Part shown: piece by piece, positions 1 to 10,495 of the stretch | Position numbering within the stretch: position 1 is the stretch's first letter | Layout of the letters: every line of letters starts with the position of its first letter | Assembly (NCBI GenBank): GCA_025449115.1 | Contig: JAHLKC010000015.1 | Location: forward strand, 248,001 to 312,000 | Source: Chytridium lagenaria | Lineage: Eukaryota > Chytridiomycota > Chytridiomycetes > Chytridiales > Chytridiaceae | Direction: 5' to 3' | Length of the DNA stretch: 64,000 bases | Made by a program: the position numbers and the translations under genes | The notes under the pieces: model-generated | What the model saw: the letters and a program-made list of their open reading frames with translations, nothing else | Databases searched by the model: none | Told to the model about the DNA's origin: nothing

Positions 1-125
1 CGGGTAGTCACTATTAGAATTTCTTATTCATTCCCAACTCTCTTGCCTCACCATATGTTTCATTTCAACTTTCCTGCAACACTACCTTCTCTTATCTAAC
101 TTATCTGTTTACAACGTATCCTTAG

Positions 126-1070
126 ACTGCATTGAAGGCATTGATGCTATCCGCGTGGATGGATACGCCGTGTTTAGAGACGATGAAGAGGTTGTTCTTC
201 CTTACCCGACAAACACGATTCCCCCTCAACGGCGCTCTTTCATCACGGCCGTTTCATCATGAAGCTTCGCGAAGCTGCAAAGTCTACTGAAAAGTATGTC
301 AATTCTCTTTTTTATAAAGTAATTTTTATTTCTGTTGTGGGAACCACTCTTTTATTTCTGCTGCATAGCTGCATAGGTCGTCACTTTATTACTTTTACTA
401 TTGATTCGACATAACTTTTTCATCGAACATTTTTTTTTAATTTTTATCTTTCGACCACAGTGTACAATGCATCGAAGGGACTGTCACCACCCTTATTTCG
501 ATCCGTCACCAACAACGTTGTTGGAGTCACATACAGCAGCAAGGAAAGCTTCCACCGTTGATGTACTATTCTACCCTTTCTTGTTTTTTACTCCGTGTTT
601 ATTTAATTTATGTTTCTTTACGCGTCATTATTGATTTATTTCGTTTTCATACATCCTAACTTCTTCACTACTCCACCAATTAAAGCTCTACGCACCACTC
701 ACCATCGTTGTTGACGGATGTTCTCAAATTCCGAAAGAATATATTACCAAAGAAGTTGAAATCAAGTTCACTTTGTTGGGTACTCCACCCCCCCATCTCA
801 ATCACCTTTTTAATGCTTATAATATATTCTCTCTATAGCTTCGTCTTGAAAAACTGCGACTCCCTCTCCCAACCAGGTCAGTTGTCCTCGCTAAACCCTC
901 CCCCATCCTTCTCTATCAGATTGGAACAGAGGAACGGGATCTCGTTGACGTGCCTGGGAAGCTGCCTAGTCAGGCTAATGGAGAGCTGAAGAACTATATG
1001 CGGGATTCGTGGGTCCGCAGTTGCCTAAATCCGTTCAGGTATTTTATTTTTTTGAATTGGTGGATTCAGG

Positions 1071-1104
<34 letters not shown>

Positions 1105-2013
1105 GAGCTAACATTGTTGTTCTTTTTTTTGATTTCTTTTTTTGGGTTTTAGAAATCGTTCCATGACGCACTTGCGACGGAACGATTGAGGTCATGCCAA
1201 ACTCGTTCCTTCCCCCTTCACGAACCGTCAACAGGTGTCATTTTGTTGGGGATTCCATGAACATGCGTCACCCGTTGACCGGAGGTAAGCCTTTTTTTTT
1301 ATTGGCACCTTGCTGCGTTCCCTTTTCTTCGCTCTCAACCCCTCTTCTTGAACTCACATTTTTTCATATGTTTTCAAGGCGGTATGACTGTAGGACTTTG
1401 GATGCGGTCCACATTCGGGACTCTTTGGCGATCAAGGAGGTTCCTATTTCACAGAGACCAAGGCTGTGGTGAAGAGATGAGGGGTGTTTTGGAGGAGAAA
1501 GCATTTGTCGAGTGTTGTGAATATTCTGCGCAGGCGCTTTATGCGTTTTTCGGCGGGGGATGGTGAGTTTTTATCTCCTTTTGTTTTGGTTGTTTTTTTT
1601 CTTTCTTACGGAAAGGAAAATGTGAAGATGACTGATAATGCTTTTTTTTTTTTGTTTTAGATCCAATTTGAAGGCTTTGCAGGCAGCGTGTTTTGGGTAC
1701 TTTAAGCTTGGTGGGAACTGCGTGGCTGTGCCTGTTGGTCTCTTGCAGGGTAAGCCTCCCACTCTATTCTTCCCCATCATTCGTTCCTCACTTTTCCCTC
1801 ACTAAATGTAATCAACTTTATCTTCTTTTTTTTCTCCTTTGCAGCATCATCCATTCCCCAGCGAATTGATCTACCACTTTTTCGCGGTGGCTTTCTATGG
1901 ACTTGGTTGATTTTAAAGAGTGAACCATTTTACATGGTGCCAGAATATTTTGAAATCGTTGTGGTATTTTCACGGCGGCGAGGATTGTGGTGCCGTTGAT
2001 TTCTCGGAGATGA
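126..2013 (+). CDS. ERG1: Squalene monooxygenase (squalene epoxidase), 5' end outside the window
   Basis: Oxidises squalene to 2,3-oxidosqualene, the FAD/NADPH step that opens sterol synthesis, at the ER membrane. Seen exons: about 126-293 (IEGIDAIRVDGYAVF, then HHGRFIMKLREAA), 461-556, 686-790 (YAPLTIVVDGC.SKFRKN), 839-1038 (LLYQIGTEERDLVDVPGKLP), 1153-1284 (MPNSFLPPS, VGDSMNMRHPLTGG, the FAD-binding GD motif), 1379-1562 (GGMTV, AQALYAFF), 1661-1749 (FGYFKLGGNCVAVPVGLL) and 1845-2013 (HFFAVAFYGL, then a C-terminal TAARIVVPLISRR). These follow the family order to the C-terminus. The N-terminal Rossmann GxGxxG part lies upstream of the window. One-base frameshifts occur near 230, 718, 1193, 1400, 1530 and 1866, each cured by one extra base, so I read this as a real gene with sequence errors; a recent pseudogene is the alternative. 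Confidence 0.9.
1039..1152 (+). other. Squalene epoxidase intron with a 29-T run
   Basis: A GT...AG intron with an uninterrupted T run at about 1076-1104 and further T-rich stretches. It typifies the T-rich introns of this window. The run length may not be reliable in the assembly. Confidence 0.7.
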
Positions 2014-4583
2014 GGCCTTGAACAAATGTTTTGGGGTCGTTTTTTTGTATGTGTAAGAGCAGCGTTGGGGGGTATGGGGGGGTGTATGTGTGTTGGTCGT
2101 TTTTTAAAAGTGTTTATTCGTTGTGGTTTGTTTTGATTTAAACATCTCTCTCTTTTTCTTTTTTTTGTTTTTTTTTTGGGACGGGGTTTTTGTCATTTAT
2201 TGTCTTTACGTTTTGTTGTATCGTGTTTTTGTCTTTTTTTTTTTTAATTACACAACGTTGTTCTCTCTCTTTTTTTTTACCCAACGTTTGTTGCTGTCTT
2301 CAATTTTAATAATTTTGGTGGTTTGATCATACCATGGATTGGTTTTATGTTGGGTACGAGAAATATATGAGGTATATCTGCTTTTGTTTTGGCGTTGTGT
2401 GGTAGAAAGTGTTTTTGGTGGAGTGCTGTTGAGGACGTTGCGTTTTTTTCTTCTTTCTTCTTGTTTTTTGGATGATTGAGAGATCGGGATATGGGTTTTA
2501 TGATAAACTGCATGTTATGATGAAGAGGAGAGTTTGCTTTTTTATATCTTCTTGTTGCAGCTTCTCTTTTGTTGAAGTGGGGATGGTGTAGCGCCGCACA
2601 TCATTTTCGTTCCAACACAGCTTACATACAACAAGGGGTACAAAGACATCTCGAGCAGTATATCAAGCGAACAGTATCAAGTATCAGGCAACGAGATGAA
2701 CTTGCTGATCTCCAGTTTATTTATTTATCATCATCTTTACTCCCAAGCTACGGAACTTTACTCCCAATTGACGGAAAAACGGAGATGGGCTGAAAACCGT
2801 AGAGTTTGAAATGGGAATAGGGAGAATGGGTAATGCCACACGTTTATTTTACTGAGACCTAAAGAGGCGCGAATCATTGGTTACAGAGAATTGCCGTTAA
2901 CATCTTGGCATTTACAAGATTCAAGTCATCCCAGAGAGACGGAAATACCTTTACAACAACAAGGACATGGACGTTATAACACCTGATCGCTGTATGTTTG
3001 GATTTGCTGAGTAGATTGAATAAACTGCTAGCCGACTCCTCTTACTAGTTTTATTGCCTGATTCACAAACAGAACCAAGGCCTTGCCGTCTTTTACCTTT
3101 GACCAAAACAACTAGGATTTGATAACCGCACATCTTTAATACAGAACAATGGCCGTTGTGTAGTTATGAACTCCACTGAAAGGCACATGTGGAACAGTAC
3201 TCATAGCTCTTTGATGATATGTCGCTACTTTACGTCGCGGTGCCCCTTGTCTCTCCCCTTCTCATGTACCACATATGACAAAGTGAGCCTGTTTATTGTG
3301 CGCATGGAGACCTAGTATGTGGGTTGACGGTGGGTTTGTGCTTATGTTGTTTGTGTTGAGTAGTGTGTGGTGTGTTTTGGATGTGTTTCCACATGAGTTT
3401 GATGAGTTTGTTTTGTAAAGATTTAGAGATTGAGCAAAACTTGAATAGATTGACAACAACCAAAAAGACCTTGTTCTAAGCCAGCCTAGTACTGTGATCT
3501 CCCTACCCTTTTATTATGAATAGTCGTTCAAGTATTCTGTCAGGCGTTCAACGATCAGACTTTGCTGTGGGGTGGTGGAACGCTAGGTAAAGACAAGTGA
3601 GTCTATGTAAGGGTAAACCAGAGTAATCACGCCTTCATGGCACAATCCCTTATAAAGATGTGCTTGGATAAACCACTTGGTTACTGATCTGGCCTGTCTA
3701 CTTGTCCTTAGCGGGGAATGCGGTGAGCGGATCTGAAGACAGACAAGAAAGGATGCAGGAAAGAGTTTAAATAGCTTATGGATGATTGTAAAGGTCTGGA
3801 ATAATACTTGGAAGGGGATTGAATCCCTCCTGTTTCTGAGCTACATAAGTGTGGTTTCTGACTAGAATCTTTCTTTCTTTAATTCAAATTTCAGCTTTTC
3901 TATGATTAACCAACATGTGAACGGTGAAGCCTTAAAGCAAAAAATCCTTGCCTCAGCAAACAGGAGCTGCAGCCGCAATTTCAATCTGTAAAACGCAAGA
4001 TGAACTGTGGCATGGCACAGTAAACTCTCTCCCTAGTATGGTCAAGGTTTAGCAGTAGAGGTCCAAAGGGAAAACTTCATGCCTTATCTTCCACAGAGTC
4101 CTTTACCTTTTAACCAAAGCAATTAAGATTTAATAACCCGCATGTCCGGTGATTATCTTATAAAAAGACGTAGTACAGATAGAATCTGAGCCATATTCAT
4201 GGTTAAGGGTTGAGTAGACAATGAGGAGGGGTTGAGGGGATAACACTCAAGGGTCCAGTTGTGGTTTGAATTTCATCCAATCAAAAGGGTTGAAGGGTAA
4301 GAGGGTCAAAGGTCGAACGTTCAAAGTCAACGGTTCAACGGTTGAAGGGTCACGGTAATCCTAGTTCCACAGTTCTAGAATAAAGAACAGCCCTAGGGAT
4401 CTTTAATGACTAGGGAGGTGCTCCCTTTTTTTTTTTATTTATTTTTTAATATTAGTTTCTTTTTCTTATGCTCTCCTCTAAAAATAATAACGATGCCCCC
4501 CTTGCTTGTGTTCAGTTAACCATCTCTCCATCCATCTCACACCAATCCAGCAAGACTCCTCTCACCGCCTCCTTAAGCGCTTG
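2014..4583. other. Non-coding stretch after squalene epoxidase
   Basis: T-rich 3' flank to about 2520, then no convincing coding sequence on either strand. A degenerate pair of direct repeats is visible: about 3090-3135 and 4105-4155 share the frame CTTTACCTTTNNACCAAANCAA. At 4230-4370 there is a short-period GGTTCAA/GGGTCAA-like microrepeat. Confidence 0.5.
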
Positions 4584-7500
4584 ATGAATATCGCAATGTC
4601 TTCCCATGCAGCTTCAAACGCCGTCCACAAGGATGCAGTCTCCACCCCCGTTAATGCTCGAGTCCTCCCACTCGCTGATATTGTTGACGATGCTGTTGAC
4701 GACGGAATTCTCCCACTTCCTTCGAGCATCAATAAGCTGAGTAATCTGCCTGAGAAAGATGACGACGACATGGACAAGGAGCTCATGAATGATGTCAAGG
4801 ATGAAGAAGAAATTCGGAAACAAGGTACTCTAATTTACTTCACCTCTTTAGCTAACGGCTTGTAAAGTCCTCTGCTCCTACCAAGAATAAAAAAATAAGG
4901 TCCAATGCAGCAGGGCTCGTGCATCCTAATTGCAAATCGAGTTTTTGGTAAAGTCCTCTGCTCCTACCAAAAAATAAAAACATAAGGTCCAATGCAGCAG
5001 GGCTCGTGCATCCAAATTGCAAATCGAGTTTTTGAAGTCAGCGAAAACCGTTTTGTCGGAAATGGGCCAGGCAAAGGAGATCCTCCCCTTCCATATCGAC
5101 CCACTGTCATTTCAGGCCGTTAAAATTTTCCCGCAAATGTGCATGAAAAGACTTTATATAGTACACCCTCAAGAGCAGCACGAGGTAATTTAATTATTTA
5201 TTCTATTACTACAGCAGCGTAGGATTTGAAAAACTTTAAGTTTTTCTTGCCCATCTTGCAATAAACGGTTAACAAAAGAAGGATACCGTAATAGCATACA
5301 CATGGTGTACGACCTGGACAACGTCGCATATGTCACCATTGCGCAGCTCGAGTGCGCATCAAAACCATTTTCTACCGGTTCCGACAAGTCTTCTGCTAAG
5401 TTTGGCGTCTGCGAGACTAGGATTCTAATGCAACTACCGCTTTATTAAATTTTTTTTTTCTTATGCAACTAATAATTATGAAACCATTCTGTATTGATGT
5501 CAACACAGAGTGGCATCACAAAACGACTGCGTGATTTCATCGTGAGTAATCATTTTAAAGTTGGTACGAGTGGTATTTTTTAAGATAATTAGAAGTAGGT
5601 TTGCTTACGGTGAAAAATCAAACAGTAATTAACCATCAGTTAGACCTCTATCTTGATAGATTTTTTGCGTTGCATGATGTCGTATACTCGTCATTCGGAT
5701 GCACGCCTCAGCATCAAATCATCTGGACGAATTCATCAACCTTTGACAACCATGCCTCGCGTGTCTGGACATAATCAACCTTCAAGAACCATGCCTCGCG
5801 CGGAGGAGCCGCCAACACGTCAGGCCCGTCTGTCAATGACAAATCCCGCTAAAGTGGAAAAGACGGGCGAATCTTGGAATAAACTTTTTGCCTTTCGAGA
5901 AAGCGAACTGTCGCCTTTGTAAAAAGATCAATTTCAATACTTCAAATATGTTTTGACGATGAAGGGTAAAATATTTTAAAATTGTTGTTTATTAACAGGT
6001 TTTTTAAAAAAGGTACAATGGCCGATGGCGATCGCTAACATACCTTCGAAGCTTAATACCAGCGTTGACTAAGATCTCTATTATGTTGGGGGTGGGGAGT
6101 AGAGTTATGGGTCTTCTTAAAGGTAAAGCAAGCCAGTGCGCCAGGTGATAACGTAATTAGGCTCCACAATCGCATTCGATATCAGTCACAAAGCCAATAA
6201 TCTGACTCAAGTTTGACAACGCGAAGATTTTAAGGTCTTGGTGAGAAGAAATATGTGAGGGTGATGATGGGGACATTGTTGCACATGAACAAATACAAAG
6301 AGATTCTATCCTATGTAAGCAAAGAGCATTAATTTATACATAAATGTACTAATGCTTGCGTGCAGGCCTCGTTGATGACGCTTAAATACGACGAATTACA
6401 GTTTCATTTGACTAAGTTAAAAAAATAATCGTGACTGCCATGGGCTAGGCGATCCGAAGATAGTTTTTTCGGTTAGTACTTTTCTTTTTGGCCTCGAATG
6501 TAATCTGCAACGTTCGAATGATTTCATGTTGACTTTTTTTTGGGGGATAACTGCAAATCCTTTCAGTGTTCCCTGAAGCTGTTCCTTTTTAAGACCTTGC
6601 TCACATTGAATATCGCATCTTCGAGACGTTCAAACGTTCAAGCCATTTCCACGGTCCAGCTATCTACACGAAAAGTAGCATCTACGTGGATGGGAATAAA
6701 TTTGCGGTAACAGCAATGGAGGCACCAAAATTTATGAAGTCCAAACTAGAAGCATTTGAAGAAAAGTAAGTGCTGATTTACAACTTTTTTCTTATTTCAA
6801 CAGGTTTTCAGAGCACGACCTTTTTAGTGAAAGACGCCAGCAGCATTTAATAACGTTTACAAGCATTTGACAGATCACGACTGCCTTTTGTGGCCTCCTG
6901 GATATAACACGTATATTGTCACGGGTAAGATATACTTCACGAGTTTATCTTCTAAGAAACTGAAATTAAAGATAATGGAAAGAAGGTAATGGAGATACAA
7001 GGAACGTCAAAGTGCGAACGCGTCCATCTAGATATTGATCGAATACTGTTTTTAAGGTCAGTCAATAATCATTAAAGGTTTGTAAAATTAATTGGACCTC
7101 TGCTTTTAGTGCCCAGTGTCGCCGTCCGTTCGAAAATCGGTTTTTACATTTCTTCACGGAGAAAAACATTATCACTGGTGCCATGAATAGAGGAGATCCC
7201 TTTCCGAAGTTTGCCAGGTCAGGCCTCACGTTACATCTTCTTGACATCAAATATATTTCGGACTTTGCCAACAGGAATGTTAGAGCTTCAATTCCTAAAT
7301 GGCAAACACCCCAAAAGGAATCTCGAACGTGGATTGCTATGATGTTCCGCCAGAGTGGGAAAAAGTGGAAGGACATGTTGTGGATCGCGAAACTTTATCC
7401 AATGCTCTTCATTCAACTCATGCACATCATGCCAGTAAGTGGATTTTCATTTTATTTACCATTTTCATTAACATTTGCCATCATTTTCAGATCTCAAAGA

Positions 7501-9367
7501 TGATTAGGATTCCAGTATTTTGGAGGATAATGTTGGTCAAAGTGTGGAAGGCAATGGTTTAGCTCCTAGCCCGACGGCAGACTTTGCGACTAGTTCTTCA
7601 TCAGCTCCTATATCATCATCTTCTTTCCCGTCGCCTTCCGTCACCATGGCTTCTGCACCATCATCTTCCGTCTCGACATCTTCCGCTGGCCAGGCGGCTT
7701 CCATCCTCAAGGCTTCTAGCCCCACGGCTTCCATTCTCGCGTCTTCCGTCCCCAAGGCCACCATACTATCGGTCACAAGCTCCGCCGCCACGATTGTGAT
7801 TTCCTCGCCTTTGCCTTCTTTGGCCATGCTTTCCGCGGACCTTCCGTCTCTACAGCCAGCCTCCAAACTATTTGTCACAACAAGATCAATTTTAGCGTCT
7901 TCAACGTCCTTGTAACGGAATCAATCCTCGAACTTTCACAACAATGTATCCCCATCCGTAGAACTTTCTTTACCAACGTTGATGCACCCGTCACCTCCTT
8001 AAACTCATCAAGTCGACGAAAGCGACTACTTTGACTTAGAATCATTTGGTGATGGCTTGGAGCCACTGTTGTCTCCACAGCATCTAAGCTTTCATGACAT
8101 TGAGCCCAAATTTGCTGTCGGGGCGCATTTGCCATCTCTTACGCATTTGAATGTTACGGAGGGTTTTCTCAAACAACAAGGGCCTGACGATGAGCGCGGG
8201 AATAGGCATACTGATGATGTTCCGCGAAAACGGCAGATGGCAATCCTTTCCAAGGCACAAGTTCAGAGTCGTGTTTTTTGGAAGAAAGAAATATTCCGGT
8301 TAGAGATGCTGTCTCTTTAGTTAACGAGTAAGTCTTATTTTATTCGTTTATATTAAATTTAACTTCTCTTCTTATATTTTTCTTATATTCTTTTTAATCA
8401 TACTACACTGTTGTCTGACTATTTATTCCGCGGCAATTTAGAAACGAATTTAAGCTTATGGCCAATATCTTCAACAAGATGGGGATCCCAGTCGTTTGAT
8501 GACAGTCAAAAGGTATCATTCTATAGTAATCCTGGAACTCACATTTGCAGCAAAGAATTATTTTTGTCAATGTGGAATGCCGGATACTCGAATGATCGTC
8601 AAAATATTTGAAGGCTCGCGTCTATTGAGATAGCTACCCAGTTCTTGAGGCAGTATGGAATTCTACAGAAAAAGTATGTTTATTTTTTCTTCATGATATG
8701 TGCGCGCCGCAGTCTTGCCCTCCAAGACAACACTGGCAAAGAGCAAGGAAGACCTGTTTGCACTACAGCGGCTACCTCCACCCCTGCAGAAACAACAGCA
8801 AACAGCTCCTATATCAACAGCCATCTTACCCCCAAAAACCTAGTGCGCGCGCAAGACCAGTCATAGGTGCAGTCAATCCGATGGTGGACAATGTAAACGT
8901 TGCGCGGTGCAGCAAAAAGGGCATCCTAAGTTTTATTGCTCTGACAGAATTCTCCGGCAAGACCATGCCAAACTTTTGGAAAGAAAAATTATTCTATCCA
9001 GTTCCGCGTGGCACGATGAGGAAAAACAACGGATACGTCTTGAGAAAAGCTCGAAGGGCTCAACGTCAACTATTGTGGAGCTTCTTGACGATGTGTTCAA
9101 GAAGGTGCACAACATTGACGTTTTCGATCTACTTCGTAAGCTGAAAAAGAACGGCGGTGTTCAGACCAGGCTAGGCTCATGGAAGTTATTTGCATATTTC
9201 GGAAAAAAATATGGATATTTGACAGATGTGGATAGTGAAGACAAAGGGTTGGATGAGAGGAGATATGATGGAAGGAGGGGTAATGAAGGGGCTTCACGGT
9301 ATCAAGACGTCGTCATTATATCAAGACGTCGACACTTTACAAATTACTCTTATAATTATGAAGAATA
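4584..9367 (+). CDS. Unrecognised multi-exon gene or genes, transposon-like, with zinc-ribbon-like exon
   Basis: Not recognised with confidence. Coding-like exons read in order: an acidic N-terminus at 4584-4827 (DDDDMDKELMNDVKDEEE); a stretch at 5035-5183; a zinc-ribbon-like exon at 5213-5400 (CPSCNKRL, ending VTIAQLEC); 5653-5921; 6600-6760 (SIYVDGNKFAVTAMEAP); 7110-7430; a Ser/Ala/Pro-rich linker at 7520-7915; 8057-8320; 8445-8610 (NPGTHICSKELF); and a basic C-terminal part at 8880-9367 with a CxxC...GHxxxxC-like cluster near 8900. GT-AG introns separate several of these. The CPxC ribbon plus the distal Cys/His cluster recalls DUF6729-type proteins of transposable elements, which is inference only. 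Boundaries between exons, and whether this is one gene or two, are uncertain. It lies just upstream of the serine recombinase on the same strand. Confidence 0.35.
4862..5034 (+). repeat. 86-bp tandem duplication
   Basis: Two adjacent copies, 4862-4947 and 4948-5034, differ at a few positions. Both carry GTCCAATGCAGCAGGGCTCG and end in AAATCGAGTTTTTG. The unit starts GTAAAG, so each copy brings a potential 5' splice site. It sits between the acidic first exon and the next coding stretch. Confidence 0.9.
5213..5400 (+). CDS. Zinc-ribbon-like exon of the 4.6-9.4 kb gene
   Basis: Preceded by a 30-nt GT-AG intron (about 5184-5212). The CxxC pair is encoded at 5248-5259 (C-P-S-C), followed by NKRLTKEGY and, about 25 residues later, YVTIAQLEC. 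The second half of the ribbon shows only one clear cysteine, so the fold is suspected rather than proven. The exon is on the same strand as the rest of the 4.6-9.4 kb exon series. No enzyme activity is suggested by the motif alone; DNA binding within a transposase-like protein is the likeliest role. Confidence 0.4.
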
Positions 9368-9574
9368 ATAAACGTACTTCTTTCATCTGATTGGATTTTA
9401 TTTGTTCTTTATGTTCTTTAGCTTCATTGTTCTTTCCTTCATCCAAAATTCAGTCAAGGGAGCCCTTGACCGTTTTTTAATTACAAAGTCCTTTTGACTT
9501 AATGCCCATTATAAATCTATTTTTAGATACCATATTGTTTTTTACTTTATTAAATACATTGTTCTTCACCCAAC

Positions 9575-10495
9575 ATGGAGCATCTGTTAACGACGCTTGA
9601 TCAAGCTTCTTTACGCTGTGTGGTGACAACACGAACGCGGTTAACAGAAACTTAACGTTTCTCTACGTCAGGAAATCCGTTGACGATAAAGCCGACAATA
9701 GATCCCTCGATGATCAGATTACTATGATCAAGAAATGCGGAAGTGAAAAGGGTGAATATTAATATTAATTATTGATGGTACCGTACGATTCTGATCTATT
9801 TACTTAGCTTCAACATTCTTCTGCGCACTTTCTGATTTAGCTTCTGGTGTCAACAACACGGAAAGGGCTTCAACAAGCGTTGGACCTCGTGTTGTCAGAC
9901 AACAGCATTGGAGGAATTGCTGTTTACCGACTTGACAGGCTTTCTTGCAACACATGCCATGCTTTGGGTATCATTCGGGATCTTGTCGGTAAGGCTTTTT
10001 TTTTTATAGATAAACCTAATAACTTTTCATTTTAGAAAAAGACAAAACTTCGTGAGCGTCTCGGAAGAAGGATTGGTGTTTGGACCCATCGCAAATGAGT
10101 CAGAAGAGGTTTTTGCAACAACACACCTTTCTGGTTAAGTGTTTATTTGCAGAAATTGAGAGACTCAGTGCAATGAAGGTTAGTAGATTTACTTCTTTTA
10201 TTTATTAAAGGGTGTAATGATGCATTAGAGAACAAAAGATCACTCAAACGCACGGAGGCAACAGGACATTGTCAGTCAAGGTACTCTCCATTTGGATTTC
10301 TATTTGCCGGAACCTTTGGAAGTTCGGAACGTTACGCGTTTGAGTCAACGGTTTTAAAGGATCGCGCGGAAGAAATGGATTGCAGGAGCTGTTGCGTTTG
10401 GTCCGCATAAAGGTGAGGCAGAATGCGCGCTTCATGAAGCCCCTTTTATGATGTCCTGTTACGTGAAAAGAAAACATTGGCCTGCCCCTTGTCAC
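9575..10495 (+). CDS. Serine recombinase (resolvase/invertase catalytic domain) with introns
   Basis: Enzyme that cuts and rejoins DNA through a serine nucleophile. Exon 1 (from ATG 9575) contains LYVRKSVDDKADNRSLDDQI, with the Y-x-R-x-S nucleophile motif and the SLDDQ helix. After a short intron, exon 2 (about 9842-9990) gives SGVNN..RKGLQQAL and GGIAVYRLDRLS, the conserved SG...R and RLDRL motifs. After another GT-AG intron, 10034-10180 gives FVSVSEEGLVFGP and FAEIERLSAMK, matching the beta-strand and long E-helix of large serine recombinases. A PFGF-like motif near 10285 resembles the start of the recombinase domain. The C-terminus is unclear and I see no zinc ribbon. One-base shifts are needed near 9653, 9862 and 10115. 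Introns show it lives in a eukaryotic genome rather than being bacterial contamination. Confidence 0.75.

Noticed and set aside
1025..1231. Minus-strand Lys-rich frame (long run of K)
   Set aside because: It is the complement of the T-run in a squalene epoxidase intron.
126..2013. Squalene epoxidase as a pseudogene
   Set aside because: Splice sites and all motifs are kept, and the shifts resemble those in dynein; sequence error is simpler.
7537..7878. Minus-strand acidic 113-codon frame
   Set aside because: Shadow of the Ser/Ala-rich plus-strand linker.
9575..10495. IS607-type TnpA with a TnpB/Fanzor partner
   Set aside because: No MerR-type N-terminus and no TnpB-like motifs in the neighbourhood.
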